Below, one piece after another: positions 1-11,860 of a stretch of DNA of 64,000 nucleotides. Origin of the DNA: CAVOHU01 sp963817885 (GTDB lineage Bacteria; Acidobacteriota; Vicinamibacteria; Vicinamibacterales; JAKQTR01); contig CAWFQE010000002.1 of assembly GCA_963817885.1 (NCBI GenBank), positions 1,469,445 to 1,533,444 of the forward strand. Direction: 5' to 3'. The translations under genes were made by a program, and so were the position numbers. Under the pieces are notes generated by a model. The model made no database searches. It was not told the DNA's origin and worked only from the letters and a program-made list of their open reading frames with translations. Within the stretch, counting starts at the first letter, position 1. Each line of letters begins with the position of its first letter.

Positions 1-109
1 CCATCTGCTGTTTTCATGTCGCGGCCCGGATTCAGCCGCCCCCGCCGGAATCCGAGTCGAGGCGGCGACGCGCATTCGGGTCGCCGCAGTCATACCAAGG
101 AGCGGGATC

Positions 110-1636
110 ATGGCGGTCGTTCTCGACGGTTCGAGCCTGACGATCGAAAAGCTGGTGCAGATTGCGAGGCAGGGCGAGGCGGTAGCGCTCGATCCCGCCG
201 CGCTGGAGCGAATCAAGGTCTGCCGGACGATGCTGGAGGATAAGCTCGCCGCCCGCGAGACCATGTACGGCACCAACACGGGCATCGGAGAGTTCTCGGA
301 GAAGCTGCTCACCGACGAGCAGGTGAAGCAGTTCCAGCGGTATCTCATCTACAACCACGCGGCCGGCATCGGTGACCCTGCCCCGATCGAGCACGTCCGG
401 GCCGCGCTCGCCGGCCGCGTGAACGTTCACGCGCACGGCAACTCGGGATGCAGGCCGGAGATCACGCTGACCCTGGTCGAGATGCTCAACAAGGGCGTCA
501 CGCCGGTGGTCTGCCAGAAAGGATCGGTCGGCGCGTGCGGGGATCTCGCGCCGATGGCACAGGCGGCGCTGCTGCTGCTCGGCGAAGGCGAGGCGTTCTT
601 CCAGGGCGAACGCCTCCCGGGCGGTGAGGCCATGCGCCGCGCGGGAATCGCCGTGCCCGGTCTCCAGGCCCGGGACGGCCTGGCCGCCATCAACGGATCG
701 AACCTGCTGACCGCGATGTCCGCGATCCACATCTTCGACATGAAGCGCTGGCTCAAGCAGGCCGAGATTGGCGCGTCGATGTCGATCGAGGCGCTGCTCG
801 GAAACCTGAAGCCCTACAACGCCACGCTGCACGAGCTGCGCGGGTTCAGGGGCGCCATCACCTCGGCGCGGAACATCATGAAAGTCGTCGAGGGCTCCGA
901 CCTGACGACCGGCAGGATGAAGACGAAGGTGCAGGACGCCTATTCGATGCGCTCGACGCCGCAGGTCATCGGCGCGGCGCGCGACGCCATCGCCTACGCG
1001 CGCACTCAGGTCGAGATCGAGCTGAATGGCGTCGGCGACAACCCGATCTTCGTGCCCGAAAAGCGCCTGACGCTGACCGGCGCGAACTTCCAGGGGTCGC
1101 CCGTGTCCCTGCCGATGGACATGGCCGGCACGGCGGTCACGATGGTGTGCGTGCTGTCGGAGCGCCGGCTGAACCGGCTGACCAACCCCGCGCTGTCGCA
1201 GGGCCTGCCGGACTTCCTGGCGCACGACCCGGGCTTCTACTCGGGCCTGATGCTCAGCCAGTACACGGCCGACCACCTGATCGTGGAGCAGCGGATGCTG
1301 TCGGCGCCCGCGTCGATCCAGTCCATCCCGGCCGCCGCCGACCAGGAGGATTTCGTGTCGATGGGCATGAACACGGCCCTCAAGAACGGCCAGATCCTCG
1401 ACAACGCGTACGGCGTGCTCGGGATCGAGCTCATGGCGGCTGCGCAGGCGCTGGACTTCCGGAAGTTCACGCCGGGCAAGGGCACCCAAAAGGCCCGCGA
1501 GACGATCCGCCGCCACGTGGCGCACCTCGAAGTGGACCGGCCGCTCTTCAACGACCACAACGCGATGAAGGCGCTGGTGCAATCGGGCGAGGTGCTCGAC
1601 GAGGTGGAGGCAGTCGTCGGGCCGCTGGGGGCGTGA
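110..1636 (+). CDS. Aromatic amino acid ammonia-lyase (HAL/PAL/TAL family)
   Basis: A 508-residue protein of normal length for the MIO-dependent histidine/phenylalanine/tyrosine ammonia-lyase family, which removes ammonia non-oxidatively from an aromatic amino acid. Family signatures are visible: YGTNTGIGEF near residue 53, GSVGACGDLAPM at 138-149, NGSNLLT near 195 and GDNPIF near 310. The tripeptide that cyclises to the MIO cofactor is normally Ala-Ser-Gly; here it reads Ala142-Cys143-Gly144 (codons 533-541). The ATG at 110 follows an AAGGAG ribosome binding site at 97-102. There are no hutU, hutI or hutG neighbours, so a histidine-utilisation role cannot be assumed, and substrate choice (His, Phe or Tyr) is not resolved. 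Cytoplasmic; apparently transcribed alone. Confidence 0.9.
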   Translation: MAVVLDGSSLTIEKLVQIARQGEAVALDPAALERIKVCRTMLEDKLAARETMYGTNTGIGEFSEKLLTDEQVKQFQRYLIYNHAAGIGDPAPIEHVRAALAGRVNVHAHGNSGCRPEITLTLVEMLNKGVTPVVCQKGSVGACGDLAPMAQAALLLLGEGEAFFQGERLPGGEAMRRAGIAVPGLQARDGLAAINGSNLLTAMSAIHIFDMKRWLKQAEIGASMSIEALLGNLKPYNATLHELRGFRGAITSARNIMKVVEGSDLTTGRMKTKVQDAYSMRSTPQVIGAARDAIAYARTQVEIELNGVGDNPIFVPEKRLTLTGANFQGSPVSLPMDMAGTAVTMVCVLSERRLNRLTNPALSQGLPDFLAHDPGFYSGLMLSQYTADHLIVEQRMLSAPASIQSIPAAADQEDFVSMGMNTALKNGQILDNAYGVLGIELMAAAQALDFRKFTPGKGTQKARETIRRHVAHLEVDRPLFNDHNAMKALVQSGEVLDEVEAVVGPLGA

Positions 1637-2039
1637 GTCGATCGGACTTCGACAGACGGTACGCGCCGGCCGATCAGTGGTTTCGCGGCCCGGCTCGCGC
1701 TGGACGGATTTTCTCATGGGCCGACCGTCGTAGCGCGCGGCGGCCAATCGGTTGTTTCGCGGCCCCGCTCGCGCTCGCCGGCAAAGCGCATCTCCGGGGT
1801 GCTGTCGGCGGAACAGATGGGTCCCCAACCCATCTGCGATTTCGGCCCCTGCGAAGCGCTTTGCGAACTGACGCTAATCGGCTCGGCTCAAGGGGACGCT
1901 TCACAACCGATCGGCCGCCGCGCGCAGCACGGCAGCAGGGAGATGAGCCGCGCGGGGTCGCCAGTAGCCAGCCGCCAGTCGCCAGCCGCCAGCCGGGCGA
2001 ACCCGCCTGGTGCTTGATGTCGTCAATCGGGAGGTGTGA
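1637..2039. repeat. Intergenic stretch with diverged copy of dispersed repeat R1
   Basis: No gene is seen in this 403-bp gap. Positions about 1751-1922 are a diverged copy of the R1 repeat found at 18.47-18.66 kb and 32.92-33.12 kb. They share the order: TTTCGCG, CGCTCGCGCTCGCCGGCAAA, a central palindrome (here GATGGGT-CCCC-AACCCATC), GCGAAGCGCTTTGCG and GGCTCGGCTCAAGGGG. A short partial duplicate of the R1 start lies at about 1670-1705. From 1957 to 1994 there is a microsatellite-like run of GCCAGCCGCCAGTCGCC units, also seen near 7.70 and 32.83 kb. Confidence 0.6.
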
Positions 2040-3215
2040 ATGCTCGTGAACAGAACTCGTATCGTGTTCGCCGTCGCTGCTCTCATCGTCTGGGCCGATT
2101 TGATCGGCGTCGCGCAGGCGCCGCCAGCCACGCAGCAGCCGCCGGCCGGCCAGGCGCAGGCCGCGCGTCCGCCGCGCCCGCCGAATCCGCGGCTGCAGGT
2201 GCCGATGGATCCGGCACGGGCCCGGGAGTTGTACGTTTCGAAGGACCCGAAGGACCAGTCGCTCGGCACCAACTACGCCCGGCAGGAGGAGGCACGCAAG
2301 GCTGACGAAGCCCGCTATCCCGAGCTGTGCAAGGGCATCATCGACTATCAGAAGGTTTCATACCGCAGCAGCGTCGGCGACATGGACATCCCCGCCTACC
2401 TGTTCCAGCCCATCCAGAAACGTGGCGCCCTGGGCCACGCCGCGATGGTCTGGGTGCACGGCGGCGTCCACGGGAACTGGGGCATCACCATGTTCCCGTT
2501 CGTCAAGGAAGCGGTCGCGCGGGGTTACGTGGTCATCGCGCCCGACTACCGAGGCAGCACGGGCTACGGCGAGGCCTACCACCAGGCGATCGACTACGGC
2601 GGCTACGAAGTCGACGATGCGGTGTCGGCGGTGGAGTACCTGAAGACGCTGCCGTATGTCGATCCGGCGCGGCTGGGCATCATGGGCTGGAGCCACGGCG
2701 GCTACATCACGCTGTTCTCGGTCTTCCGCGACAAGACGCCGTTTGCCGCGGCCGCAGCGATCGTGCCGGTGACCAACCTGGTGTTCCGGTTGAGCTACAA
2801 GGGACCGGGCTACCAGTGGGACTTCGCCACGCAGAAGCGGATCGGCGGGCTGCCCTACGAGAAGCCCGAGATCTACATCGAGCGCTCACCGCTGTATCAC
2901 GTCGACAAGCTGAGGGTGCCGCTGCTGGTGCACGTGGCCACCAACGACACCGACGTGAACTTCGTCGAGGACCAGCAGATGGTGGACGCGCTGCGATCAC
3001 GGAAGGCCGACCTGACCGAGACGAAGATCTACGTCGATCCGCCTCCGGGATCGGCCGGCGGCGGGCACACGTTCAGCCGTCGCGTCGATCCGAAGACACT
3101 GGAGCGGATGGACACGCCGGAGCAGATCGACTCGTGGAACCGGACGTGGACGTTCTTCGAGTGGAACCTGCGGCCGTACGAGGATCGGTCGAAACCGCCC
3201 GCGCCGAAGAAGTAG
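2040..3215 (+). CDS. Secreted S9-like prolyl oligopeptidase / alpha-beta hydrolase
   Basis: A 391-residue alpha/beta hydrolase. An N-terminal hydrophobic signal segment (about residues 5-27, ending near AQA) is followed by a Pro/Ala/Gln-rich linker, so export is expected. The catalytic domain has the S9 nucleophile elbow GWSHGG with Ser218. A candidate acid is Asp303 or Asp305 in the ATNDTDVN strand end, and His343 lies in GGGHTF. This order matches the dipeptidyl-peptidase/acylaminoacyl-peptidase catalytic domain. The N-terminal beta-propeller of full-length S9 enzymes is absent, so it is a stand-alone hydrolase; peptides are the likely substrate, but an esterase is possible. GGGAGGTG at 2029-2036 supports the ATG at 2040. 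Confidence 0.8.
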   Translation: MLVNRTRIVFAVAALIVWADLIGVAQAPPATQQPPAGQAQAARPPRPPNPRLQVPMDPARARELYVSKDPKDQSLGTNYARQEEARKADEARYPELCKGIIDYQKVSYRSSVGDMDIPAYLFQPIQKRGALGHAAMVWVHGGVHGNWGITMFPFVKEAVARGYVVIAPDYRGSTGYGEAYHQAIDYGGYEVDDAVSAVEYLKTLPYVDPARLGIMGWSHGGYITLFSVFRDKTPFAAAAAIVPVTNLVFRLSYKGPGYQWDFATQKRIGGLPYEKPEIYIERSPLYHVDKLRVPLLVHVATNDTDVNFVEDQQMVDALRSRKADLTETKIYVDPPPGSAGGGHTFSRRVDPKTLERMDTPEQIDSWNRTWTFFEWNLRPYEDRSKPPAPKK

Positions 3216-3242
3216 CGCCGGCGCCGGCATCACGTCCGGCGG

Positions 3243-5031
3243 CTACTTCAGCACTTTCCTCAACGTCCTGGCCGCCCGGCCCACCGGGCGGCCATCGATG
3301 TTGATGCTCACGCGCAGTTCGAAGTTGCCCGGGCTGATGGATCCGATCGGGATCTCGGCCATGACCATCCGGACATCCTCGATCCGCTGCGGCGCAACAC
3401 TGGCGGGCACGGAAATGACCGCCCGCCCGTTCGGGGCCGTTGCCAACTCGAAGGTCGCCGTCACCGCCGCCCCCTTCGCCACGCCGTACACCTCGATGTA
3501 GCCGATGGCCGACGGGTCGGTTCCGAACTGCAGCGTCGGCGACATCCCCTCCGGGCCTGATTTCCCGAGCACCAGCGTGCTGAGCTTGACCGGGTCGGCC
3601 GGATCGAGGTCCACGCGCAGCGACTGGTCGACCGCACCGCGCCTGCCTGCGGTGTCCATGGCCGCGATCCGAAGCCGATAGGTTCCGGGTTTTGCCGTCA
3701 CCGCCGACACCACCGTTCCGGCGGCGAGTTCACTCGACTGCGGCGTGGTCTGTGCGAGGAGCTTGCCCTTCTCGTCGAACAGACCGATGGTGGCGGAGGA
3801 GAACGTGACGCCGGCCTCGCTTGCCTCGAACACGGTGAGCAGCTTCAGCTTGTCGCCGGCATCGCGCGCGAAGTAGGTCGCAGCCCGCAGCGGCAACTCG
3901 CGAAACGAAGTCCCCACGCGCAGCATTTCCTTCGTTGTCGGGCCCTTGGGTCCGCTCGTTCTGGCCCCGCCCTTGCCAATGGTCACTTCGGGCTTCGCAC
4001 GAATCTCGGTCTTCTCCCGCGATGTCCGCAGCTCCACGCGGTAGGCCCGGTTGTTCCGCTCCGATGGCTCGGAGTCGAAGGTGAGCAGATAGTAGGCGGA
4101 CGTTTCCCGGACCAGGCGTTCCATGATGGACTTGCTGGTCCCGCCCAGGCGGATGAGCTGGTTGCCGGTCAGCGCCGAGAGGTGCTCGAGGCCCGAAAGC
4201 TGGTCGCTGCTCGCCGCAGCCGAGGTCATGCCGTCGTCCGGAGCGAACGCCACATAGAGGTCGATCGGAGCCTCGAGCGCGGCGGAGGCCGTTTCCTGGT
4301 AGTTCTCCCGCTGAAGCTCGCACACCCCTGACGACCGGCCCATCTGAGCGGCAGCCGTCATGACCGGCGACAGGCCGCCCGAGACATAGACCATCGTCGT
4401 CAGGGACTCCCAGTAGTAACTCTGGAACAGGGCCTTCGAGGGCTTCGAGCGTCACTGCGGTCCGGCAGACGGCGTCGGCAGCGGTTTCGTTGCGCGGGCC
4501 GCGGCCGCTCAGGGTCTCGATCGCCGCCTGGATGCTGGCCCGATCCGTCGTCGGCTTCACGGTGACACCGCCCCGCGGAACCGTGACGAACCCGATGCGA
4601 TCGTGGGCGGGCGCGCTGGCGAGCATCGACATCAAGGCGTCCCGCACCGGCCTCTCCCGGCCTGCGGCCATCGATTCGTCGTCCACGACGAACAGGATGG
4701 AGCGCGCAAGGTCCGACGCTTCATTTGTCGCGAAGGGCGGAGGGAGCGCGACCGCATTCCCGGCTTCCGATCCGGCCGCCCCGAACTGGACGAGCTTGAG
4801 CGAGCGAATCGTCCGCGCGCGCCCCTGGACCTTCAGCGTCAGGTCCTCGGGCTTGATGTCGGTCTGCGGCAGGCCGTCGGAGGTCAGCGCGCGAAACAGG
4901 ATCGTGACCGGCGCGGCGTCCTTTTCGGACTGCAACTCCGATGGACGGCCCGCGGCGCCGGCGAATGCCAACGCACAGGTCACCGACGCCACTGTCACGG
5001 CCGAAGTACGAAGGAAAGATGAAAATGCCAT
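3243..5031 (-). CDS. Secreted VWFA-related protein (acidobacterial type), one apparent frameshift
   Basis: Two overlapping minus-strand frames make one protein of about 595 residues. The N-terminal frame (from ATG 5031) carries a signal peptide, the segment RALTSDGLPQTDIKPEDLTL typical of the VWFA-related acidobacterial family, and the FVVDDESM strand that takes the place of the usual MIDAS start. The C-terminal frame (through 3243) continues with FQSYYWESL, SGLEHLSALTG and TSAYYLLTFDSEP, also typical of the family. The switch lies near 4440-4450 and is repaired by one added base, so it is probably a sequence error rather than decay. The family is exported; its function is unknown. The gene is convergent with the S9-like gene, 27 bp apart. 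No clear ribosome binding site precedes the start. Confidence 0.75.
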
Positions 5032-5110
5032 GGCGAGAGGATACCGCGGAACTGGCGAATGGCGGAGGAACGGGTTATAGGCTTAGGATCACGCACACGG
5101 AGGCCGGGTC

Positions 5111-5257
5111 GCCTGATGTAGGGCCGGGGCTTCAGACCCGGCGGGTCCGGCGGCTCTAAAGAGCCGCCCTACATCCATCGGACGCGAACCCGCAGTAGGT
5201 CGGGTCGCCTGATGTAGGGCCGGGGCTTCAGATGTAGGCCGGGGCTTCAGACCCGGC
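5111..5257. repeat. Short dispersed palindromic repeat family (GATGTAGGGCCGGGGCTTCAG)
   Basis: The unit TGATGTAGGGCCGGGGCTTCAGACCCGG occurs here at least twice plus one shortened form. Between the copies is the inverted element GGCGGCTCT-AAA-AGAGCCGCC followed by CTACATC. The element can fold as GGGCCGGG..CCCGG and TGTAGGG..CCCTACA stems. A diverged relative lies at about 51888-51955 (GAGCCGGGCTTCAACC, GGCCGGGTTTCAGCCC). This is a REP-like intergenic repeat with no coding content. It fills most of the gap before the GH31 gene. Confidence 0.6.
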
Positions 5258-5290
5258 GATCAACGCAGAATCAAGGAGCCGACTGAAGCC

Positions 5291-7670
5291 ATGTCACGCC
5301 GTACGGTCATCGCGTTGAGTGCCGCACTTGTTGCCCAGCCGTTCCTCAGCATGCAGGCGGTCGACCGGGAGGTTCGCGCCGGCGCGGCAGTCGCCGAGTT
5401 GGGCCGGCAGGCCGCAACCGCGGCTGGCCGGCAGGCCGCGACCGCGAAGCCGGCGCCGCCACGCGGCAGGACCATCACGCTCGGGCGACGTGACGGCGTT
5501 CGACGCGAAGGACGGGACCTTCTTCATCAGCGCGGGGCCGGATCAGGTCCGGGTGACGTTTTTCCGGGATGACATCTTCCGGGTCCAGCTCGGGCCCGAC
5601 GGCATCTTCACCGCCGCGCAGCCGGAGCCCGGCGATGCGCAGATGGTCGTCTACAGCGGGCCGCCGGTTGGCGCCTCGTCGCGTGACGCCGGCGACTACT
5701 ATCGGATCGACACCAGGGAGTGCGTGCTGCGCGTCTACAAGAAGCCGCTGCGCCTCTCGCTGTTCGACAGGGACAACGCGGTGATGGTGTGGCAGGAGAC
5801 GCGGCCGCTGAGCTACGGGCCGTCGACCACGCAGACCCTGCGCCGCGGCGAGGCGGAGTACTTCTACGGCGGCGGCATGCAGAACGGGTACTTCTCGCAC
5901 CGCGACAGCTCGGTCAACATTCGCCTCAACACGAGAGGCTGGGGGGACGGCACCTCGCCGAACCCTGCGCCCTTCTACATGAGCACAGCCGGGTACGGCG
6001 CGTTCCGGAACACGATGGCTCCCGGCCGGTACGACTTCTTCTCGCCGCTCAGCCTGTCGCACGACGAATCCCGTTTCGACTGCTACTACTTCTATGGACC
6101 ATCGCTGAAGAAGATTCTCGACGGATACACGCTCGTCACCGGCAGGCCCTTCTTCCCGCCACGCTGGGGCCTCGAGTTCGGCGATGCCGACTGCTACAAC
6201 AAGACGGGCAGGACGCCGGACGTCATCAGCAAGGTCGCCGACGTCTACCGTGCGAACGACATGCCGGGCGGCTGGATCCTGCCGAACGACGGGTACGGAT
6301 GCGGCTACCAGGAGCTCGAGACGACGATCCAGGAGCTTCACAAGCGCGGGTTCTATACCGGCCTCTGGACGGAGAAGGGACTCGACCGGATTGCCAACGA
6401 GGTCGGCGTCCTCGGTTCGCGCGTGATGAAGCTGGACGTCGCCTGGGTCGGCCGGGGCTACCAGTTCGCCTTCAACGGCATGCGGGACGCGTACGAGGGC
6501 ATCGAGAAGAACAGCAACTCGCGCGGATTCGTGTGGACGACCTGCGCGTGGGCGGGAGGGCAGCGCTATTCCACGATCTGGTCGGGCGACCAGGCCGGCA
6601 ACTGGGAGTACATCCGGTTCCACATCCCGACCGTCATCGGCGCGGGCCTTTCGGGGTTCAACGCCGCGACGGGCGATGTGGACGGCATCTTCGGAGGCAG
6701 CGCGCAAACCTACGTTCGCGACCTGCAGTGGAAGGCCTTCACGCCGGCCTGGATGATCATCAGCGGATGGTCGAAGCAGACCAATCTCATGAAGCAGCCG
6801 TGGATCTTCGGCGAACCCTACACGGGGTACAACCGGCGTTACATGAAGTTGAAGATGCGGCTGACGCCTTACCTGTACACGTACTCGCGGCAAGCCTACG
6901 ACACCGGCGTGCCGACGGTGCGAGCGATGGTGCTCGAGTTCCCCGACGATCCGGTGACGTGGTCGAAGCGGACGCAGTACCAGTTCATGAGCGGCGAGTG
7001 GTTCCTCGTTGCGCCGGTCTACGAAGACTCGCCCATCCGCAACGACATCTACCTGCCGGCCGGCAAGTGGATCGACTACTGGGATGGCACCGAGCAGTTC
7101 GGGCCCCTTGTCCTGAACGCCTACCCTGCGCCGCTCGACAAGCTCCCGCTCTTCGTCAAGGCCGGCGCCATCATCCCGATGTACCCCGAGATGCTCTACG
7201 ACGGCGAGAAGCCGAAGGACCCGGTCACGCTGGACGTGTACCCGTTCGGCAAGTCGAGCTTCACCCTCTACGAAGATGACGGGCAGACGCAGGAGTATCG
7301 GGCGGGAGCGTTCGCGCGAACGACGATCGAAGTCGAGGCGCCGACATCGCTCGACATTCCGGGCGCGCAGATCGCCGTCGAGGTCGGCGCGGCCAAGGGC
7401 AGCTACAAAGGCATGCCCTCGAGCCGTTCGTATGTCGTGGACGTGCACGTGCCGGCAAAGCCCGCGACAGTGAAACTCGGAGACAAGACCGTTCAGGGAT
7501 TCGAGGTGTCGGCCGCCATGGATCGGGCGACGCGCGACAAGGTTCGCGCCTCGTTCGCCGCGGTCACCGAAGGCTGGCTGTTCGACGCCACGGAACGACG
7601 CGGCGTGCTGCACGTGAAGACGAAGGCCCAGGCGCTGTCGTCGGGCTTCACGCTTCGCGTCGGCATGTAA
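5291..7670 (+). CDS. Secreted glycoside hydrolase family 31 (alpha-glycosidase), frameshift near N-terminus
   Basis: A GH31 retaining alpha-glycosidase of about 790 residues. The first 60 or so residues (signal peptide, then AAT/GRQ-rich stretch) are read from ATG 5291. The catalytic part lies in the next frame beginning at DVTAFDAKDG, and the switch is near 5480. Family marks in order: an N-terminal beta-sandwich, GLEFGDADCYNKTGR, WILPNDGYGCGY, the nucleophile Asp in KLDVAW (codon 6435-6437), the acid/base Asp in WSGDQ (codon 6588-6590), and a C-terminal beta domain with YEDDGQTQEY (DUF5110-like). The KLDVAW/NDGYGCGY variant differs from classic maltase-type GH31, so alpha-galactosidase or another alpha-glycoside specificity is possible. 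AAGGAG at 5273-5278 precedes the ATG. Confidence 0.8.
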
Positions 7671-7792
7671 GCGCTGAAGGTCGCTTCGATGGGACTCTCT
7701 GGCTGGCGGCTGGTGGCTGGCGGCCTTCGCACCTTCAGTGCTTCGGCGCCCAAGGGCTGGCGGCGGAAGGCGTGGCGGATGGGGGTCGGGTG
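7671..7792. repeat. GGCTGGCGGCTGG microsatellite between convergent genes
   Basis: The gap between the convergent GH31 and CotH-like genes contains runs of GGCTGGCGGCTGGTGGCTGGCGG and GGCTGGCGGCGG. The same short unit recurs near 1957-1994 (reverse complement) and 32827-32860. No terminator with a T-run is apparent. Confidence 0.4.
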
Positions 7793-8962
7793 CTACATCC
7801 GCGCGCTGTTGAGACAGGCCTCGAGGAGCGCCTTCCTGGCGCGGTTCGGGTTGTTGATCATCGAGTAGAACTCGTCCATGTAGGAGCGGGTGGCTCTGCG
7901 GCTGGCGTCGGTGAGGCCCGGCAGGCCATCGATGAGCGCGAACACGTCCTGCTGCTTTTCTCTGAACTTCGCCAGGAACGCTTCGTACCGTTCCATCGGC
8001 CGGCAGGGGCCGCGAAACAGGCGGTCACGGACCGAGACGATCCCGAGACGCCGGTCGGGCGCGGCGTATGGCGGGCCCACCAGCCCCGAACTGTCGAAAT
8101 CGTATGCGATGGGGTACCGCTTGCTGTCCTGGCGCTGAACGAGCCGGATGTTGTGCAGGACGGAGATCGAGTAGTCCGTATTTCCAATCATCCACTGCAG
8201 CAATGTCATCAGCACCAGCGTGTCGTCATCCTGGACAGAAAAGAACTGACCCGTGATGTCCGCCACCCGGCCTTCCATCCGTCGCGCCACATCCTCGTCG
8301 TTCTCGACGAAGAACGCGTAGCGGTTCGCGACGAGCCGGCCCGACGCGGCGTCGACATAGGAGCCTTTTCCCTGGCGCACGCGGAACGAGTGCCCGGTGA
8401 AGAGATTGAAGATCCTGTAGGCGAGCAGTTCGCGAAGGATGTATTGCTCGTATGGCGCGCTGTTGACGCAGTGCGGCACCAGTTTCAGCGACTCCTGCCC
8501 GGCGAAGACGGTTCCCTTCAAGCCGCTCTTCGGGAAATCAACGCGGATGGGCGGGAAACTGCAGACTCTCAGGTTGAGCCGGACGCTGCCCCTGGTGCGC
8601 AGCCGGACGGGAATCGACTGCTCGCGCCCCGACTGGTCGGTCACGATGAGCGTGGCGGGATACGCGGCGGTGCTGTTCGGGTTGCGATCGCGGGTGACGG
8701 CGTTGAAGTCGGCTCGAAGGGTGAACGTCACCGGATCGGCCGACTGAAAGAGCGGACGCGACTCGGCATCCGTTCGGCGTTTCCGCAGCGTGTCGGCGTC
8801 GGGCCACGGTGCGCTCATGGCCGCGATGGCCTTCTGCTGCTTCTGCGCCTCCGTCTTCTTGGGCTTGGCCTTCGATGGCTGTTGCGCGAAGGTGAAGCAC
8901 GTGGCCAGCGCGATCGCCGCGACGACGGCCAGCGCAAATCGGGCCACGGCGTTTCGCTTCAT
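7793..8962 (-). CDS. Secreted CotH-like (kinase-fold) protein
   Basis: A 389-residue exported protein. ATG 8962 is preceded by GAGGAGG and gives a clean signal peptide (KRNAVARFALAVVAAIALAT) followed by a Lys-rich linker. The body resembles the CotH spore-coat kinase-like family. It has a beta strand region IPVRLRTRGSVR with an ordered FPPIRVDF segment, LKLVPHC, a helical EQYILRELLAYRIFN stretch, IGNTDYSI..HNI where the catalytic loop is expected, and AYDFDSSG resembling the metal-binding Asp. CotH proteins phosphorylate other extracellular proteins, but that activity is inferred only from this pattern. The gene is apparently monocistronic and convergent with GH31. Confidence 0.55.
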   Translation of the reverse strand: MKRNAVARFALAVVAAIALATCFTFAQQPSKAKPKKTEAQKQQKAIAAMSAPWPDADTLRKRRTDAESRPLFQSADPVTFTLRADFNAVTRDRNPNSTAAYPATLIVTDQSGREQSIPVRLRTRGSVRLNLRVCSFPPIRVDFPKSGLKGTVFAGQESLKLVPHCVNSAPYEQYILRELLAYRIFNLFTGHSFRVRQGKGSYVDAASGRLVANRYAFFVENDEDVARRMEGRVADITGQFFSVQDDDTLVLMTLLQWMIGNTDYSISVLHNIRLVQRQDSKRYPIAYDFDSSGLVGPPYAAPDRRLGIVSVRDRLFRGPCRPMERYEAFLAKFREKQQDVFALIDGLPGLTDASRRATRSYMDEFYSMINNPNRARKALLEACLNSARM

Positions 8963-8984
8963 CGTAGGCCTCCTCAGTGCCTGG

Positions 8985-9225
8985 ATGCCCGGGCAGGACC
9001 CGCCAGGCGAGATCCGCCTGGCGGGTGACCGGGCGTCCAATCACCTGGACGGCCCGCGGTCACGCGGAGCAAGCGGGAGTCTCCGGCGAGGCCAGCCATA
9101 CGTGCGCGCGAGCCTTACCCGCGCGTCGACGCGCCAGACCAGGATCGGGTGACACGCCCGCGGCGCCGGCCACGGTGGTTGGATGCCCGGGCAGGACCCG
9201 CCAGGCGGAATCCGCCTGAGGATCG
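8985..9225. repeat. Partial copies of dispersed repeat R2 (GCCCGGGCAGGACCCGCCAGGCGG)
   Basis: Positions 8985-9100 contain TGCCCGGGCAGGACCCGCCAGGCG, GCGGGTGACCGGGCGTCC, CACCTGGACGG, AGCAAGCGGGAGTC and GGCGAGGCCAG in the same order as the R2 part of the composite repeats at 18.24-18.46 and 33.16-33.34 kb. A second shorter fragment (TGGATGCCCGGGCAGGACCCG) is at about 9179-9220. The element sits between the CotH-like gene and ggt, upstream of one and downstream of the other. It contains no gene. Confidence 0.6.
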
Positions 9226-9235
9226 ATCCTGGTGC

Positions 9236-10960
<1,725 letters not shown>

Positions 10961-11170
10961 GTGGACTCCGGCTCTCTCTCAGGTAAACCCACCAGGCCAG
11001 TCCTGATGTGTCGATGCTCGGGGTGACGTGTCGCCTATCTTACAGCCAAGGACGGGGGTGGAGGCGGTCGGTTAACAGTTGGCCGGCGGTTCGCGTCATT
11101 GATCACGAGCACCACAGTTCTCCGTTTCCGCAGCGCCCGGCACAACAACGTGGCGCATCAAGGAGCCCCC

Positions 11171-11860
11171 ATGTTCACACGCAACGCCAGAGCCTCGGTC
11201 AGCGCGTCCGTCCTGCTCGGTGTGATCGCCATAGCCTCGCCGGCGATTGCCGGCCCGCCGCTCCTCTGCCACCCCTTCAACATCGGAACCTCGCCATCCC
11301 TGCCCTGGAGCGAATCGAGCGGCTGGCGCGACGGCCGCGCCGACTACAACGTCACGAACCTCCCCGCAGACACCGTGGCGCTTCTTGGTCCGTCGGTTCC
11401 GGTCGTCGTGCGGATGGAGACACTTCGCCGCGCCGCCATCTACGCGAGCCGGGACAGCGAGATTGCGACGCAGCTGCTCGTCAGGCTGACGGATCGCATC
11501 CGCAGCCAGACCAGGCAGGCCGGCCGGCCCGATCCGATCGCCCTGCTCGACGCCGCATATTTCGCCGAGGCGCTCAAGCAGATCGGCGATCTCGGCAGCG
11601 TGCCGGAGTTCAAGGGCCGGGCGGGAGCAATCCGCGCCGTCGCGGCAGACGTGGACGGCTATGGGATGGTCCAGAAAAGCCTGATTCTCCGCCCTGGCGA
11701 TGCCGGGCTGGAGTTCGCCGCCGCGCTGATTGCCGCCGGTAAGGATCGCGCCGCGTATGAAGAGCACGCCCGGAATGCGCGGGCGGGCGCGAAGGAAGAT
11801 ATCCTGCTGACGCTGAACCTCGACCACGTGCCGGAGGGCCGCGCTGGGCAGCGTCATTGA
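11171..11860 (+). CDS. Secreted protein of unknown function
   Basis: A 229-residue protein with a signal peptide (ATG 11171, AGGAG just upstream; cleavage near SPAIA-GPP). The mature part has LLCHPFNIG, a helix-rich region with VRMETLRRAAIYASRD, and a C-terminal half predicted as alternating helices (ALLDAAYFAEALKQIG, GLEFAAALIAAGKD) that resembles TPR-like hairpins. I do not recognise a named family. The gene is convergent with the FecR-like gene and their ends overlap by 7 bp (11854-11860). Confidence 0.6.
   Translation: MFTRNARASVSASVLLGVIAIASPAIAGPPLLCHPFNIGTSPSLPWSESSGWRDGRADYNVTNLPADTVALLGPSVPVVVRMETLRRAAIYASRDSEIATQLLVRLTDRIRSQTRQAGRPDPIALLDAAYFAEALKQIGDLGSVPEFKGRAGAIRAVAADVDGYGMVQKSLILRPGDAGLEFAAALIAAGKDRAAYEEHARNARAGAKEDILLTLNLDHVPEGRAGQRH

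Noticed and set aside
32..1828. 598-codon open frame on the minus strand over the ammonia-lyase gene
   Set aside because: Shadow frame of a GC-rich gene: Arg/His/Asp-rich translation without family motifs, while the plus strand encodes a full-length lyase.
5475..7613. 712-codon minus-strand frame over the GH31 gene
   Set aside because: Antisense shadow of the glycosidase; composition is typical of reverse-strand high-GC frames.
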